64,000 nucleotides of DNA from Dyadobacter luticola. GTDB lineage: Bacteria > Bacteroidota > Bacteroidia > Cytophagales > Spirosomataceae. The notes beneath the pieces were generated by a model, which was not told the origin of the DNA, did not search any database, and saw only the letters and a program-made list of their open reading frames with translations. A program made the position numbers and the translations under genes. Below, piece by piece: positions 53,726 through 63,122 of this stretch; the first letter of the stretch is position 1; every line of letters starts with the position of its first letter. The DNA is taken from the NCBI RefSeq assembly GCF_005860805.1, contig NZ_VCEJ01000002.1, positions 418,375-482,374 of the forward strand, written 5' to 3'.

Positions 53726-54895
53726 TCATTTCTCGATACATCGCCGCGTAAGGAGTGCAATCATGTACTCCTCATCTGTCTTAATCACGTAAACGGGTGT
53801 TTGGTTAGTTGTTGAAACCAGAAATTCGCCGGACGCATTTTTCTTTTCATCCAGCTGGATCCCAAAGAATTCAAGCTGCGCGCAGATCCGGGCCCTGATT
53901 TCCGGAAGATTTTCGCCTATACCACCGGTGAACACCACTGCGTCAATGCCGCCCAAAATGCCTATGTAAGCGCATAGTGCCTTTTTTACCTGGTAACAAA
54001 ACATTTCGACGGCCTCAGAGGCACGGGCGTCTGTCTTTTCCAGGGCGAGAAGTTTTTGCATGTCGGAAGTTTGCCCGGATACACCAAGCAGGCCAGATTC
54101 CTTATTCAGCAGCTTATTTAGTTGCGATATGTCCAGACCTTCCTTTAGCATCAGGTAAAGAATAATCCCCGGATCCAAGTCTCCGCTTCGCGTGCCCATC
54201 ATGACGCCGCCAGTGGGAGTGAAGCCCATCGTCGTGTCTACACTTTTTCCACCACAAACCGCTGCCAGACTTGCCCCGCTACCCAGGTGCATCAGCACGA
54301 GGCGGCCACTTGCTCCGTTTGTCCCGATTTCCTTTTTCAACTTCTCGATCAGGTAACTGTAAGAAAGGCCGTGGAAGCCGTAACGTATGATCCCATTATT
54401 GGCAAGCGTCTGTGGCAAGGCAAATGTCCGTGCTACTTGGGGCAGATCTTTGTGAAATGCCGTATCATAGCAGGCAACTTGCCTTAGATTTGGATACTTT
54501 GAACCAATGATTTTGATCAGCGCCAGCGCACCTGGCAAGTGGTCCGGATCCACGGCGGTTGCATTTTGCAATGCCATCAATGTACTTTCTGAAATGATTT
54601 CGGTATCGGTGTGATTCATTCCATGCACGATCCGGTGACCAACAGCCACGACATCTGTGAAGTTGAGCTGGCTTTCAAGCCAGTCCATTAAGAATTGTCC
54701 CGCCTCGTAAACATCCGCTACATCCAGGCTACGAATATTACCTCCGGCCGTTTTCATGGAAGATGTGCCGGGGCCAATATTCCCAATAGTCCCTTTCACA
54801 AGACACTGGGAAAGATCCGAAGCTGAAAAGACGCAGAACTTGATGCTGGATGAACCGCAGTTTAAGCTGAGGATATATGAAGCCGACTGTTTCAT
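53726..54895 (-). CDS. ackA: Acetate kinase
   Basis: Makes ATP and acetate from acetyl phosphate, the product of the phosphoketolase encoded next to it. Motifs: [13 protein letters not shown] at the N-terminus, [35 protein letters not shown] and [14 protein letters not shown]. The ATG at 54895 is chosen since the family starts just before LNCGSSS; a start at 54943 would add 16 unrelated residues. 389 residues. A dyad ATGAC-AAAT-GTCAA lies 98 bp upstream (54993-55006). Confidence 0.93.
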   Translation of the reverse strand: MKQSASYILSLNCGSSSIKFCVFSASDLSQCLVKGTIGNIGPGTSSMKTAGGNIRSLDVADVYEAGQFLMDWLESQLNFTDVVAVGHRIVHGMNHTDTEIISESTLMALQNATAVDPDHLPGALALIKIIGSKYPNLRQVACYDTAFHKDLPQVARTFALPQTLANNGIIRYGFHGLSYSYLIEKLKKEIGTNGASGRLVLMHLGSGASLAAVCGGKSVDTTMGFTPTGGVMMGTRSGDLDPGIILYLMLKEGLDISQLNKLLNKESGLLGVSGQTSDMQKLLALEKTDARASEAVEMFCYQVKKALCAYIGILGGIDAVVFTGGIGENLPEIRARICAQLEFFGIQLDEKKNASGEFLVSTTNQTPVYVIKTDEEYMIALLTRRCIEK

Positions 54896-54992
54896 CTGGT
54901 TACTCTTTTGACACTTACCAAGCTTCCCAAGAAGCGGGTTCAAAAATAGCTCTGCCTGCTACGATAAATGTTGATCGTGGTTTGTCAAGAAA

Positions 54993-55006
54993 ATGACAAA
55001 TGTCAA
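54993..55006. promoter_or_regulatory. ATGAC-N4-GTCAT-type dyad before ackA-xfp
   Basis: ATGAC-AAAT-GTCAA, a 14-base dyad with one mismatch, 98 bp before the ackA start. It is one of four similar sites in the right-hand island. The form, two five-base arms 4 bases apart, is that of CRP/FNR-family binding sites. Confidence 0.5.
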
Positions 55007-55059
55007 TAATCGGATTGGCATACGACTTCGATTGCGTCGCGGCCCGTACGCATTCAGAC

Positions 55060-55073
55060 ATGACCAAAGTCAT
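55060..55073. promoter_or_regulatory. Perfect ATGAC-N4-GTCAT dyad
   Basis: ATGAC-CAAA-GTCAT is a perfect dyad, 93 bp before the small gene at 55166 and, on the other strand, 165 bp before ackA. Together with the site at 54993 it may control both directions. Confidence 0.55.
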
Positions 55074-55165
55074 ATTCGCAAGTGTCTGAAAGTCATCAAC
55101 ATCAAGCACAGTCAGATCTAGCTTTGTTCATTCGATCTTAAAGCATTACCAAAACTTATATCGAC

Positions 55166-55444
55166 ATGAAAGCTGAAAAACTGGAACAGGTAGAAGGGCT
55201 TGTCACGGCCTTGAATGAAGAGCTAAAAATCGACGAAGCCGATAAAGACACAAAAAAGCTCGAAAAGCAGATCCGGAAAATTGCAAAGGGTCTCGTAGCG
55301 GATATCGATGTTGTGATCAAAAAGAAGCTTTCCCAGGAAGAGAGACGTCTGGCCAAAGAAGTAAAACGTCAAAACAAGGCTAACAGGATTCTAGCTGCCC
55401 AGGCAATCCTTAAAGGAAAAATATTTACCGCCACAACCGGCTGA
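55166..55444 (+). CDS. Small coiled-coil protein, unknown
   Basis: A 92-residue protein of almost pure charged helix: MKAEKLEQVEGLVTALNEEL, then KKLEKQIRKIAKGL and EERRLAKEVKRQNKANRIL. No signal peptide, no known domain. It leads the plus-strand group of adaptor, permease and ATPase genes and follows a perfect ATGAC-N4-GTCAT dyad. A regulatory or structural role is possible but not shown. Confidence 0.6.
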   Translation: MKAEKLEQVEGLVTALNEELKIDEADKDTKKLEKQIRKIAKGLVADIDVVIKKKLSQEERRLAKEVKRQNKANRILAAQAILKGKIFTATTG

Positions 55445-55484
55445 CAGCGTGTTCATGCAACCCTTCAGGTATCCAAAAGAAATC

Positions 55485-56564
55485 ATGAATAAGTTTTTCC
55501 CAGTTATATTCAGCCTGGCGCTATTTTCCTGCCAAAGCAAAACCGAAACTTTAAAGCCTTTGAGGTCGAACATTTCGGAATCCGTTTACGCCTCCGGTAT
55601 TGTAAAGAGCCGCAATCAATACCAGGCCTTTGCGGTCGTGAGCGGCATTATCGAAAAAGTGTTTGTTTCTGAAGGAGACCGTGTACAAAAAGGTACTCCT
55701 ATACTCTCCATATCGAATCAAACCCAAAGACTTTCAGAAGACAATGCACAGCTTACCGCTCGTTACCTGGATTTTAATGCAAACCAGGGGAAATTGCAGC
55801 AGGCTAAGCTTGCAGCAGAACAGGCTCTGTTTGTTATGCAAAATGATTCGGTATTGTATTTCCGGCAAAAAAACCTTTGGAAAGGAAATGCTGGAACGTT
55901 GATAGATCTGGAACAGCGGGAACTGGCCTACCAGAATGCAAAGTCAGCCTACCGTTCGGCTGTCATCACGTATGATGACCTGCGGCGTCAATTAGATTTT
56001 AACTCACAGCAGTCCAGAAATTCCCTGTTGATTTCTTCCAGGCAGGCAAAAGACTTTACGGTGAAAAGTGAAGTTGACGGACTAGTTTACAGTATTTTAA
56101 AATACAAAGGGGAAATAGTAAATCCTCAGACGCCGCTGGCGATTCTGGGCGAAGCCGATCATTTCATTCTGGAAATGCAGGTGGACGAGTATGATATTCT
56201 CAAAGTGAAAAAAGGTCAGCGAGTCGTGGTGGCCATGGATAGTTACAAGGGAAAGGTTTTCGATGCCACAGTGACCAGGATCTTTCCTATGATGAACCCG
56301 CAAAGCAAAACGTTTCTGGTCGAAGCTGAATTTATGAGTCCTCCCGCTCCGCTTTACCCGAATATCACTTTTGAGGCCAGTATTGTGATTCAAACCAGGC
56401 AGAATGCCCTGCTCGTGCCACGGAATTTTGTATTGAACGACTCAGTCGTCCTTGATAAAACCGGCAGACAGAGAATCGTCAAAACTGGATTAAAAAATTA
56501 TGATAAAATAGAGGTTATCTCTGGCGTCAGCGCGGATGAGGAATTAATCGCACCTGTGAAATGA
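55485..56564 (+). CDS. Lipoprotein periplasmic adaptor (HlyD/RND type)
   Basis: A 359-residue adaptor. The signal peptide with lipobox Cys (LALFSCQSK) starts at ATG 55485; an ATG-less extension upstream is ignored. Biotinyl-lipoyl-like halves flank a helical hairpin (GIIEKVFVSEGDRVQKGTPIL ... KSEVDGLVYSILKYKGEIVNP), then beta-barrel and membrane-proximal parts. With the permease (4-base overlap) and ATPase that follow it forms a MacAB-like tripartite efflux or lipoprotein/peptide export system. The outer-membrane partner is not adjacent. Confidence 0.88.
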   Translation: MNKFFPVIFSLALFSCQSKTETLKPLRSNISESVYASGIVKSRNQYQAFAVVSGIIEKVFVSEGDRVQKGTPILSISNQTQRLSEDNAQLTARYLDFNANQGKLQQAKLAAEQALFVMQNDSVLYFRQKNLWKGNAGTLIDLEQRELAYQNAKSAYRSAVITYDDLRRQLDFNSQQSRNSLLISSRQAKDFTVKSEVDGLVYSILKYKGEIVNPQTPLAILGEADHFILEMQVDEYDILKVKKGQRVVVAMDSYKGKVFDATVTRIFPMMNPQSKTFLVEAEFMSPPAPLYPNITFEASIVIQTRQNALLVPRNFVLNDSVVLDKTGRQRIVKTGLKNYDKIEVISGVSADEELIAPVK

Positions 56565-57820
56565 AGTACTCCCTGCTGCTGGATATTGCGCGCGCTTTGC
56601 TGCTGGCCAGGTGGAAGCAAACGCTCGTTGCCGCTATTGGCGTTACATTCAGTATTACGATGTTTATCGGTTTGCTGAGTTTTATGTCCGGCCTGAATGA
56701 TCTTCTGGACGGGTTGATTTTGAACCGTACCCCGCACATCCGTTTGTATAATGATGTTAAAGCATCTGGTAAACAACCCGTCGACCTGGCAGCCGAATAT
56801 AACGGATACTACAATTTCGTTCACTCGGTCAAACCCAAAAATCGGCGGCAGGAAATCTATAACAATACACCCATTATTGCAAAGCTGAAAAGCGACGCGG
56901 CTGTGTCAGGGGTTGCACCCAAGATCGTTGCACAGGTTTTCTATAACATTGGGGTAGTGAGCTTGACAGGCATTATTAATGGGATCGATCCACAGGAAGA
57001 AAACAGGTTGTTCCGGTTTCAGGATTACGTTACCGGCGGCAATTATCAGGATCTCATCCATGTCCCCAACAGCATTATTCTAGGGAAAGGCGTGGCTGAA
57101 AAGATGCTGGCCGACATAGGCGATGTCATTCAGATCACAACGCCCAAAGGAGCACGTATACAGCTGAAGGTTGTAGGTTATTTCGAGTCAGGCTTGCAAG
57201 AAATTGACAAAATTCAAAGCTATGCGTCGATCGGTACTACGCAAAAGCTGTTGGGCGAAAGCGACATTTATATCACCGATATCCAGATCAAGCTTAAAGA
57301 CCTTTCGCTGGCCCCGGAGCTTGCTAGACAATACGAAAAGCTTTTTGATGTGGACGCTATTGATATCCAGACAGCGAATTCCCAGTACGAAACGGGCAGC
57401 TCGATCAGAAGCCTGATCTCTTATTCGGTCGGCATTACCTTGCTGATCGTAGCGGGTTTTGGTATTTATAACATTCTCAACATGATGATTTACGAAAAGA
57501 TGGACTCGATTGCGATCCTGAAAGCAACCGGTTTCTCGGGCAGGGACGTTAATCGGATTTTTACGGCCATTGCCCTTAGTATCGGTATTTTCGGTGGGGC
57601 ACTGGGCTTGGCTTTTGGTTTTGGACTTTCAGTAATCATCGATCACATTCCCTTCAATACGCCGTCGCTTCCCACAATCAAAACATATCCGATCAATTAT
57701 AGCTTGAAATATTACCTTATCGGTGGGATGTTCTCCGTACTCACTACCTATCTGGCCGGATACTTTCCTTCCCGAAAAGCAAGCAGAATAGATCCCGTCA
57801 GTATCATTCGAGGAAAATGA
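56561..57820 (+). CDS. ABC transporter permease, FtsX/MacB type
   Basis: A 419-residue membrane protein with an N-terminal helix (LVAAIGVTFSITMFIGLLSFM), a large periplasmic MacB_PCD domain (residues ~50-270) and three C-terminal helices of the FtsX domain (LISYSVGITLLIVAGFGIYNIL, FTAIALSIGIFGGALGLAFGFG, YLIGGMFSVLTTYLAGY). It starts inside the adaptor gene's last codons and its end overlaps the ATPase start by 4 bases, so the three are co-translated. Confidence 0.9.
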   Translation: MKYSLLLDIARALLLARWKQTLVAAIGVTFSITMFIGLLSFMSGLNDLLDGLILNRTPHIRLYNDVKASGKQPVDLAAEYNGYYNFVHSVKPKNRRQEIYNNTPIIAKLKSDAAVSGVAPKIVAQVFYNIGVVSLTGIINGIDPQEENRLFRFQDYVTGGNYQDLIHVPNSIILGKGVAEKMLADIGDVIQITTPKGARIQLKVVGYFESGLQEIDKIQSYASIGTTQKLLGESDIYITDIQIKLKDLSLAPELARQYEKLFDVDAIDIQTANSQYETGSSIRSLISYSVGITLLIVAGFGIYNILNMMIYEKMDSIAILKATGFSGRDVNRIFTAIALSIGIFGGALGLAFGFGLSVIIDHIPFNTPSLPTIKTYPINYSLKYYLIGGMFSVLTTYLAGYFPSRKASRIDPVSIIRGK

Positions 57821-58497
57821 GCAGTACCATTTTACAGACTAAAAACATTTATAAATCTTTCCAGGATCCGGTAGAAATCCCGGTTCTGATTGATATCAGC
57901 CTTTCCATCAATCAGGGCGAATTTATCTCAGTCATTGGGAAATCGGGCTGCGGCAAATCCACGCTGCTCTATGTACTTTCCACCATGGATACGGACTATC
58001 AGGGAGAGCTATTGATTGAGGGCGAGCGCATGAGGGGAAAGAGCGAAGCAGAGCTGGCTATTGTCCGGAACCAGAAAATTGGTTTTGTATTCCAGTTTCA
58101 CTATTTGCTTAACGAATTCTCTGTTCTGAAAAACGTCATGCTGCCCGGCTTGAAACTGGGGAAATATGCAGCCAGGGAAATCGAAGATCGTTCTTACGAG
58201 AAACTTAAAATGCTCGGTATCGAAAAAGAAGCACTGAAAAAGCCCAATCAGCTTTCCGGCGGACAAAAGCAGCGGGTAGCGATTGCCAGGGCGATGATCA
58301 ATGATCCACTGATTGTCATGGGAGACGAGCCAACAGGCAATCTTGATAAAAAGAACAGCGATATTGTATTTGAGACTTTCCAGGAGTTGGCCACCCAATT
58401 TGGTCAGACGCTGCTTATTGTTACACACGACAATGAATTTGCCGCCAGGACCCAACGTACCATTGAAATGCAGGATGGAAGGATTGTCAAGGGATGA
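57817..58497 (+). CDS. ABC transporter ATPase, LolD/MacB type
   Basis: A 226-residue nucleotide-binding protein: [14 protein letters not shown] (Walker A), [20 protein letters not shown] (Q-loop), [15 protein letters not shown] (signature) and [13 protein letters not shown] (Walker B), then the H-loop His in IVTHDNEFA. It powers the permease encoded just upstream. Confidence 0.93.
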   Translation: MSSTILQTKNIYKSFQDPVEIPVLIDISLSINQGEFISVIGKSGCGKSTLLYVLSTMDTDYQGELLIEGERMRGKSEAELAIVRNQKIGFVFQFHYLLNEFSVLKNVMLPGLKLGKYAAREIEDRSYEKLKMLGIEKEALKKPNQLSGGQKQRVAIARAMINDPLIVMGDEPTGNLDKKNSDIVFETFQELATQFGQTLLIVTHDNEFAARTQRTIEMQDGRIVKG

Positions 58498-58531
58498 ATG
58501 AATTATTTGAATTCATCGGTGAATGTGAATT

Positions 58532-59125
58532 TTATGGATTAGCACGATATTTCCTGAATTTTATCAAAACGGAAATAAAGATGACAACAATAATTCCGAT
58601 GAAGACAAGGTGTTGAACCATCTGCATTTGGGAAAGTACACGGGCCAAGCCATGATGAAAAATTATGCCGCTGCAGACATAGACGGCGACGTAGGATAAT
58701 GTGGTCAGACTATTGACGATAAAGAATTTTTTCCAGCCAATTCCAGATGTCGCGGCAATAATTGGGCTGAGAAACCGGACTTTTGGAAGCAACGCACACA
58801 GAATCAATGTGCGTGTAGTATGTGTTTTGAGGTCCTTTTTTAGCCTGGACAAAAGTTTCCCGTTGTAATTTTTAGTCAGCTGACCGGTATAACGGCGGCT
58901 TTTGACAGAGAGATAAAACAAGGCATTGTCGGTGATAAGTAGCCCGGCTAGGGAAACGCCGCCTGCAACCAGCAGGCTAAGATGATTGTGGATGCAAATA
59001 TATCCCAACGAGATAAGTGAAACCTCTTCGGGAATTGGTGTGAGCTGTTCTATGACTAAAAACCATAAAAAAATCCCCCAATAGGAAAATTGGTGAATAT
59101 AGGAGGAAATATCTGTCGCATGCAT
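58532..59125 (-). CDS. DedA-family membrane protein
   Basis: A 197-residue membrane protein with WFLVIEQLTPIPEEVSLI near the N-terminus and LLPKVRFLSPIIAATSGIGWKKFFIVN in the middle, the DedA (SNARE-associated) pattern with its conserved acidic residues and Arg. Members help flip lipid carriers and maintain membrane potential. It is on its own strand, convergent with the ABC ATPase gene. Confidence 0.82.
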   Translation of the reverse strand: MHATDISSYIHQFSYWGIFLWFLVIEQLTPIPEEVSLISLGYICIHNHLSLLVAGGVSLAGLLITDNALFYLSVKSRRYTGQLTKNYNGKLLSRLKKDLKTHTTRTLILCALLPKVRFLSPIIAATSGIGWKKFFIVNSLTTLSYVAVYVCSGIIFHHGLARVLSQMQMVQHLVFIGIIVVIFISVLIKFRKYRANP

Positions 59126-59154
59126 TTGATGCAGTTTTAATCCTGTGATTTCAC

Positions 59155-59316
59155 CTACAATCCCGCAATCGATGGCAGCTCTACCGGCGGTCGCACTGGA
59201 TCAGGTTCATGCTCGGGCGTGATTTCCGGCAGGTCAGGGAAATAGGGGAAGTTCGGAGCGTCCGGGATGAATTCAGGCTGCTCGGGACTTGGCGGAATCT
59301 CGGGTAATGGGTTCAT
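59155..59316 (-). CDS. Proline- and glutamate-rich 53-residue protein
   Basis: ATG 59316 opens MNPLPEIPPSPEQPEFIPDA and the frame ends at TAG 59155-59157. Proline makes up about one third of the residues, acidic residues are frequent and no basic cluster is seen. It overlaps the end of the quinone reductase remnant by 44 bases on the same strand. No function is known to me; short Pro-rich proteins of this kind can be structural or spurious. Confidence 0.45.
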   Translation of the reverse strand: MNPLPEIPPSPEQPEFIPDAPNFPYFPDLPEITPEHEPDPVRPPVELPSIAGL

Positions 59317-59621
59317 CGTTTTCCTGGTATAAACTGATCGGGATCTTGTCTAAAATTCTTTTTAGCGTACGACTATTTTCAACTTCCTTTAAGGTGCGCA
59401 TGCCGGAGATCCACGTTGTTTTGACCGGTATGATTCCGCAAAATTGAAGTGTAGCATTTTTAAGCATTTCAAAATCACTGTTCCTGTATTGAAGCCAGAT
59501 CCACCACCAGGGTGCATCGGATGTAGCGATCAGTTCCGCACTTCTGCCTTTCAATAGCGTCCGCGATCTCCCCATTAAAAGTATCTTTGTTCGGATGTGC
59601 CAGTAGGATGTAAATTTTCAT
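59273..59621 (-). pseudogene. Flavodoxin-fold NAD(P)H oxidoreductase remnant with internal deletion
   Basis: ATG 59621 opens MKIYILLAHPNKDTFNGEIADAI, the normal start of a KefF/MdaB-type quinone reductase. After about 24 residues the frame jumps, and the readable homology resumes in another frame near the family's C-terminal third (ELIATSDAPWWWIWLQ, LQFCGIIPVKTTWISGM). The middle, about 80-100 residues holding most of the FMN site, is missing. The gene is therefore a deletion remnant. Confidence 0.75.
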
Positions 59622-60223
59622 AAAAGCAGTCTTGTTTTGCACTTTCATTACCATCATTGGCCGATAGGCTATAAATGCTTCGTTTGATAAAAGTAGGAAT
59701 CAGCCGCCAGCCAATGAATGATTTGCGTCATAAGACCAAGTGATCGATGTCCTCTGCATCGAAACAGGATTATTAATTCAATTTTTGGTCGAGCGAGTCC
59801 CAGGGCACCACCATTGTAGTTTTCAATACTTTTTAATTTGAGTACGGATTGCGCCATTCCACTTCTGGCTTGCTCTGAAAGCATGTGATAGTTGCGTTAC
59901 CCTCTTTAAACAGGGTAGGTGCTTTTGATGCAATGGAGCATTCGCCGCTGCCTCAAACTAATATTGTTAGGGTCGGCGTGGAACAGCCACCACCGATCAC
60001 GCCAACCGAAATGCCGACCGGAAATATAGCAAGGGTAGGAGAGCATCACCATGTTGTTTTTTAATGCAAAATTGAAAAATTCGACTTTCACTGTCAGTAA
60101 TAAATGTCACAGAATGCCATACAGGCATGATAAAGGTCATTAAAATAGGTTGGTGGCAGTCATATTAATCTGTTTGCATTCCCACGATTTTTGACAAAGT
60201 AATTTGTCCAAAATCAACATGTT
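59622..60223. other. 600-bp stretch without a supported gene
   Basis: Two minus-strand frames (59669-59884 and 59906-60091) have no recognisable family and no convincing start; the second is rich in Trp and Arg. They may be remnants of other lost genes, as both flanking regions contain deletion pseudogenes. The right end holds a regulatory dyad at 60127. Confidence 0.4.
60127..60140. promoter_or_regulatory. ATGAT-N4-GTCAT dyad before the DUF4136 gene
   Basis: ATGAT-AAAG-GTCAT, one base from the perfect dyad, 84 bp before the start of the lipoprotein gene at 60224. Confidence 0.5.
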
Positions 60224-60787
60224 ATGAAAAAAATAGTGATACTAATTCTGACTGGCTTTTACGGTTGCAGCCCCGCTATACGCTCGTATTACGATTTTGA
60301 TAAAGAAGACAATGTTCGGAAGTATATCACCTATGCCTGGGGGACGGAAGATCTTAAAGAAGTCAAAAGCAATCCCTTATATTACAGTGAACTAAACGAC
60401 AAACGGATACGGGCTGCGGCTAATGACCTGCTACGGGTAAAGGGATACATACTTACCGATCAGGATCCTGATCTCACATTACATTACCACATTGTCATCG
60501 AGGAACGATCTATGTTAAGCCCTGATCCTTATGGGTACATGTACGGCGATTACTTTATGAGGCCTCGATCGAACATTTTTACCTACCGCGAGGGGACGTT
60601 GATCTTTGACCTTATGAATACCAAACACAAAAGCCTGGTCTGGCGTGGATGGGCGGTAGCTGCCATGGAAGTGGTACTTTATGACACGAAAGACACCGAT
60701 GTCTTAATCAGGTCGGCAGTTTCGAAGATTTTCCAAAATCTGCCTGAACGAGGTGTGGACAAGGATAGCACCGTTACTTTAAATTAA
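60224..60787 (+). CDS. DUF4136 lipoprotein
   Basis: A 187-residue lipoprotein with the lipobox FYGCSP (Cys15). YYDFDKEDNVRKYITYAWG and DKRIRAAANDLLRVKGYILTDQDPDLTLHYHI are the DUF4136 pattern, followed by GTLIFDLMNTKHKSLVWRGWA. The family is envelope-associated and of unknown function. It is preceded by a copy of the island's regulatory dyad. Confidence 0.85.
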   Translation: MKKIVILILTGFYGCSPAIRSYYDFDKEDNVRKYITYAWGTEDLKEVKSNPLYYSELNDKRIRAAANDLLRVKGYILTDQDPDLTLHYHIVIEERSMLSPDPYGYMYGDYFMRPRSNIFTYREGTLIFDLMNTKHKSLVWRGWAVAAMEVVLYDTKDTDVLIRSAVSKIFQNLPERGVDKDSTVTLN

Positions 60788-60892
60788 TTTCAAGGCTGTT
60801 GAAAAGTTGGGGCAGTACAAGGAATTGAGCTTTTTTCGGAATCAAATTGTCTGGCTTGAAGGATAGAATAACATCATAAGGGTCGTTAGAAG

Positions 60893-61448
60893 CTAGTCTA
60901 CAAGCAGTACAGAAGCGCCTGTTATTGACCCGTCACGAAGCGCGGTCAGCGCACTATTGGCCTCTTTTAAAGGAAAAAACCGTACGTCAGTTTTCACCCG
61001 TGTCTGAGCGAATACTTCCATAAATTCCTGAGCATCCAGCCTGGTCAGATTGGCCACGGATACTAGCGCCCTTTCCTCCCACAAAATAGAGTAGGGGAAT
61101 GATGGGATATCGCTCATGTGTATCCCGCCACAGACGACAATTCCCCCCCGGTCGACAGCCCGTAGGGCGATAGGTACCAGCTCGCCAGCCGGAGCAAAAA
61201 TGAGGGCAGCATCCAATTTTTCAGGGGGCATTTCACAGGAATTCCCTGCTCATACAGCCCCTAATGTCATTGCGAAATTCTGACTTTTAATATCGCCGTC
61301 CCGTGCGAACGCGAAGATCTTTTTGCCCTGGCTGATGGCGATTTGGGCCCTGATCTCCACCTGGGATGGGGATCGGGACACTTTTATATTGAAGCGGATC
61401 TCCCGGTTTGTCGAGTACCATTGCGTACATATAATCTGATAAATCCAT
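60893..61448 (-). pseudogene. Zinc-dependent alcohol dehydrogenase remnant with internal deletion
   Basis: The N-terminus MYAMVLDKPGDPLQYKSVPI is readable from 61430-61448 down to about 61365. Homology then resumes in another frame at the end of the cofactor domain (IAISQGKKIFAFARDGDIKSQNFAMTLGAV), is stopped by a TGA in place of a Trp codon, and continues MPPEKLDAALIFAPAGELVPIALRAVDRGGIVVCGG to a normal C-terminus at 60893. About 190 residues, including the catalytic zinc site, are missing. It is the second deletion remnant in this island. Confidence 0.8.
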
Positions 61449-61464
61449 TTTTTGGGCGTCCCGG

Positions 61465-62343
61465 TTAAAATTGTTCGTACTCGTAATACAGTGTTTCTTC
61501 CAGGACCTCTGGTCGGTCAAGCATTACCTTAACCAAAGTTTTACGGCTGGCCGGCATGCCGCTGGCATGGTAGGTATAGGCATAACTGGTTTGTGTTAGT
61601 CCCTTCACCAGTGAAGAAACCAAGTTATTTTTATTTAGATGCAGAAAATTGTCAATGCCGCCGTAATAAGTATAGTGCTGGAAATCACCTGTGATTGGAG
61701 ATGCTATTTTCACTGGCGCCGGGATGATATAATTACCATAAAAAGGATTTTTATGACCGTCGAAAACAAGGAGGGAATTAACAATGCTAGTTTGGGATAC
61801 ACCTTTGGAAAAAGTGGTTTCGGAGTGGATTGAATTCAAATCGTCTGTGCTGAACGAATAGTTAATCAGTTGTTCGTACGAGAAAGCGCTGAAAAAATGA
61901 AAGGAACGCTTGCTGGACAAGAGTTTTCCCGAGCTATCATAGGTAAATGTCACGTCATAAAAGTCGTTAAGCGCGCCAGTGTAATTAATTTTGGACAAAA
62001 GGCCCGATTGGTCATAATTGTAAACATAACGCTCAGATCCCGACGTGCTCAGGGTGCGCTCCATTTGAGAAAGCCTTCCCCAAGGATCGTACTTATAAAT
62101 ACTTTTTTCTGTCTGAGAACTGGCGCTGTCGGGGGTTTGATAAGTAAATATAGAACCAATTTTTCCATCCGCATCGTAAGAAAACTGACTGATAAACCAG
62201 GTCCCGGGACTATCAGGCAGTACCCTCGTCAAACTTTTTACACGCCACTGACTTTCTTCGGGGACCTGGTGATCCGTACAGGAAATGAATGTTAATGTAA
62301 ACCCGGCATATAATGTACAGAGGATAAACCTTGCTAATTTCAT
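61465..62343 (-). CDS. Lipoprotein with YD-like repeats
   Basis: A 292-residue lipoprotein (lipobox FISCTD, Cys22). Repeated FSYDADGKIGSI, YKYDPWGRLSQM, YNYDQSGLLSKI and FTYDSSGKLLSS motifs are the YD/RHS-like beta-strand repeats seen in many Bacteroidota surface lipoproteins. It is too short to be a toxin of the RHS kind and lacks a C-terminal toxin domain. It follows the next lipoprotein gene by 24 bp, so the two form one transcript. Confidence 0.75.
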   Translation of the reverse strand: MKLARFILCTLYAGFTLTFISCTDHQVPEESQWRVKSLTRVLPDSPGTWFISQFSYDADGKIGSIFTYQTPDSASSQTEKSIYKYDPWGRLSQMERTLSTSGSERYVYNYDQSGLLSKINYTGALNDFYDVTFTYDSSGKLLSSKRSFHFFSAFSYEQLINYSFSTDDLNSIHSETTFSKGVSQTSIVNSLLVFDGHKNPFYGNYIIPAPVKIASPITGDFQHYTYYGGIDNFLHLNKNNLVSSLVKGLTQTSYAYTYHASGMPASRKTLVKVMLDRPEVLEETLYYEYEQF

Positions 62344-62367
62344 GGTTGTGTTTCTTTAACGAGTTTG

Positions 62368-63057
62368 TTACTCGGTGATTGCAGGATTGATCACGATGTG
62401 TGCTTCCGACGCATCTACCCCTAACGAATAATCGTATGGTGCAGCAGTAAGGACCTTTGTGGTTTCAATATTGTGAAATGCGTATAGAACATTGCCGGTG
62501 AACTTAGTATATACCGGTGTGTTAAGTGGCGGCAAATACTCGACCATAATATGATAGGCGGCATCGGAAATGACCACGGTTGTTTCTCCCAAAGGAAGTG
62601 ATAGAAGCTCAATCGGTACCTGCGGATGTAGCGGTGGAAAGAATGCCGTCGAATAAAGTGACGCAATCGTTGAGGGCCAGCCGGTTGGTTTGTCCAGTAT
62701 ATATCCTGAGCTGGCATGGACGGAAGCGTTGGCAATACGCTTTACATAAAGCTTGATTTTAAATGTAATGTCGATCGTATTAGGGTTCTGACTGAAACGG
62801 TACCAGGCAAATTGCATGGGCAGTACCACATCCGGATTTTGAGGGGTTATTGTTGCAAAAATGTCGTTGATCGTTAACCCTTTGGCGAACTCCGCTTTGA
62901 CGATTTCGAACTCGCAGGGATAGAGACGTGGCGTTCCGTCTGCGCGCTCGCAGTTACTCTCCGGCTCGGTGATATCATGGTCGGCGCACGAAATGGCCAA
63001 TGCAGTTAGCAGGATTGCCAAGAATGATAGAAGTTTGAGTAACTGTTTGATTTTCAC
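62368..63057 (-). CDS. Uncharacterised lipoprotein
   Basis: A 229-residue lipoprotein with lipobox ALAISCADH. The rest is beta-rich without recognised domains; CERADGTPRLYPCEFEIV places two cysteines that could pair. It is the first gene of a two-gene lipoprotein unit. A perfect ATGAC-TTTG-GTCAT dyad lies 66 bp upstream. Confidence 0.65.
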   Translation of the reverse strand: MKIKQLLKLLSFLAILLTALAISCADHDITEPESNCERADGTPRLYPCEFEIVKAEFAKGLTINDIFATITPQNPDVVLPMQFAWYRFSQNPNTIDITFKIKLYVKRIANASVHASSGYILDKPTGWPSTIASLYSTAFFPPLHPQVPIELLSLPLGETTVVISDAAYHIMVEYLPPLNTPVYTKFTGNVLYAFHNIETTKVLTAAPYDYSLGVDASEAHIVINPAITE

Positions 63058-63122
63058 GTGTATAAGCGGTCATAGGTGATATAGACAAAGACTAAAAGTA
63101 AACTGGCAACCGTTGCAGAAGA

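Noticed and set aside
59669..60091. Two minus-strand frames of 71 and 61 residues
   Set aside because: No recognised family, no good start and no regulatory context. They are noted as unexplained sequence, possibly gene remnants.
61465..62343. YD-repeat lipoprotein as an RHS toxin
   Set aside because: It is only 292 residues, has a lipoprotein signal, no long RHS shell, no variable C-terminal toxin and no immunity gene beside it.
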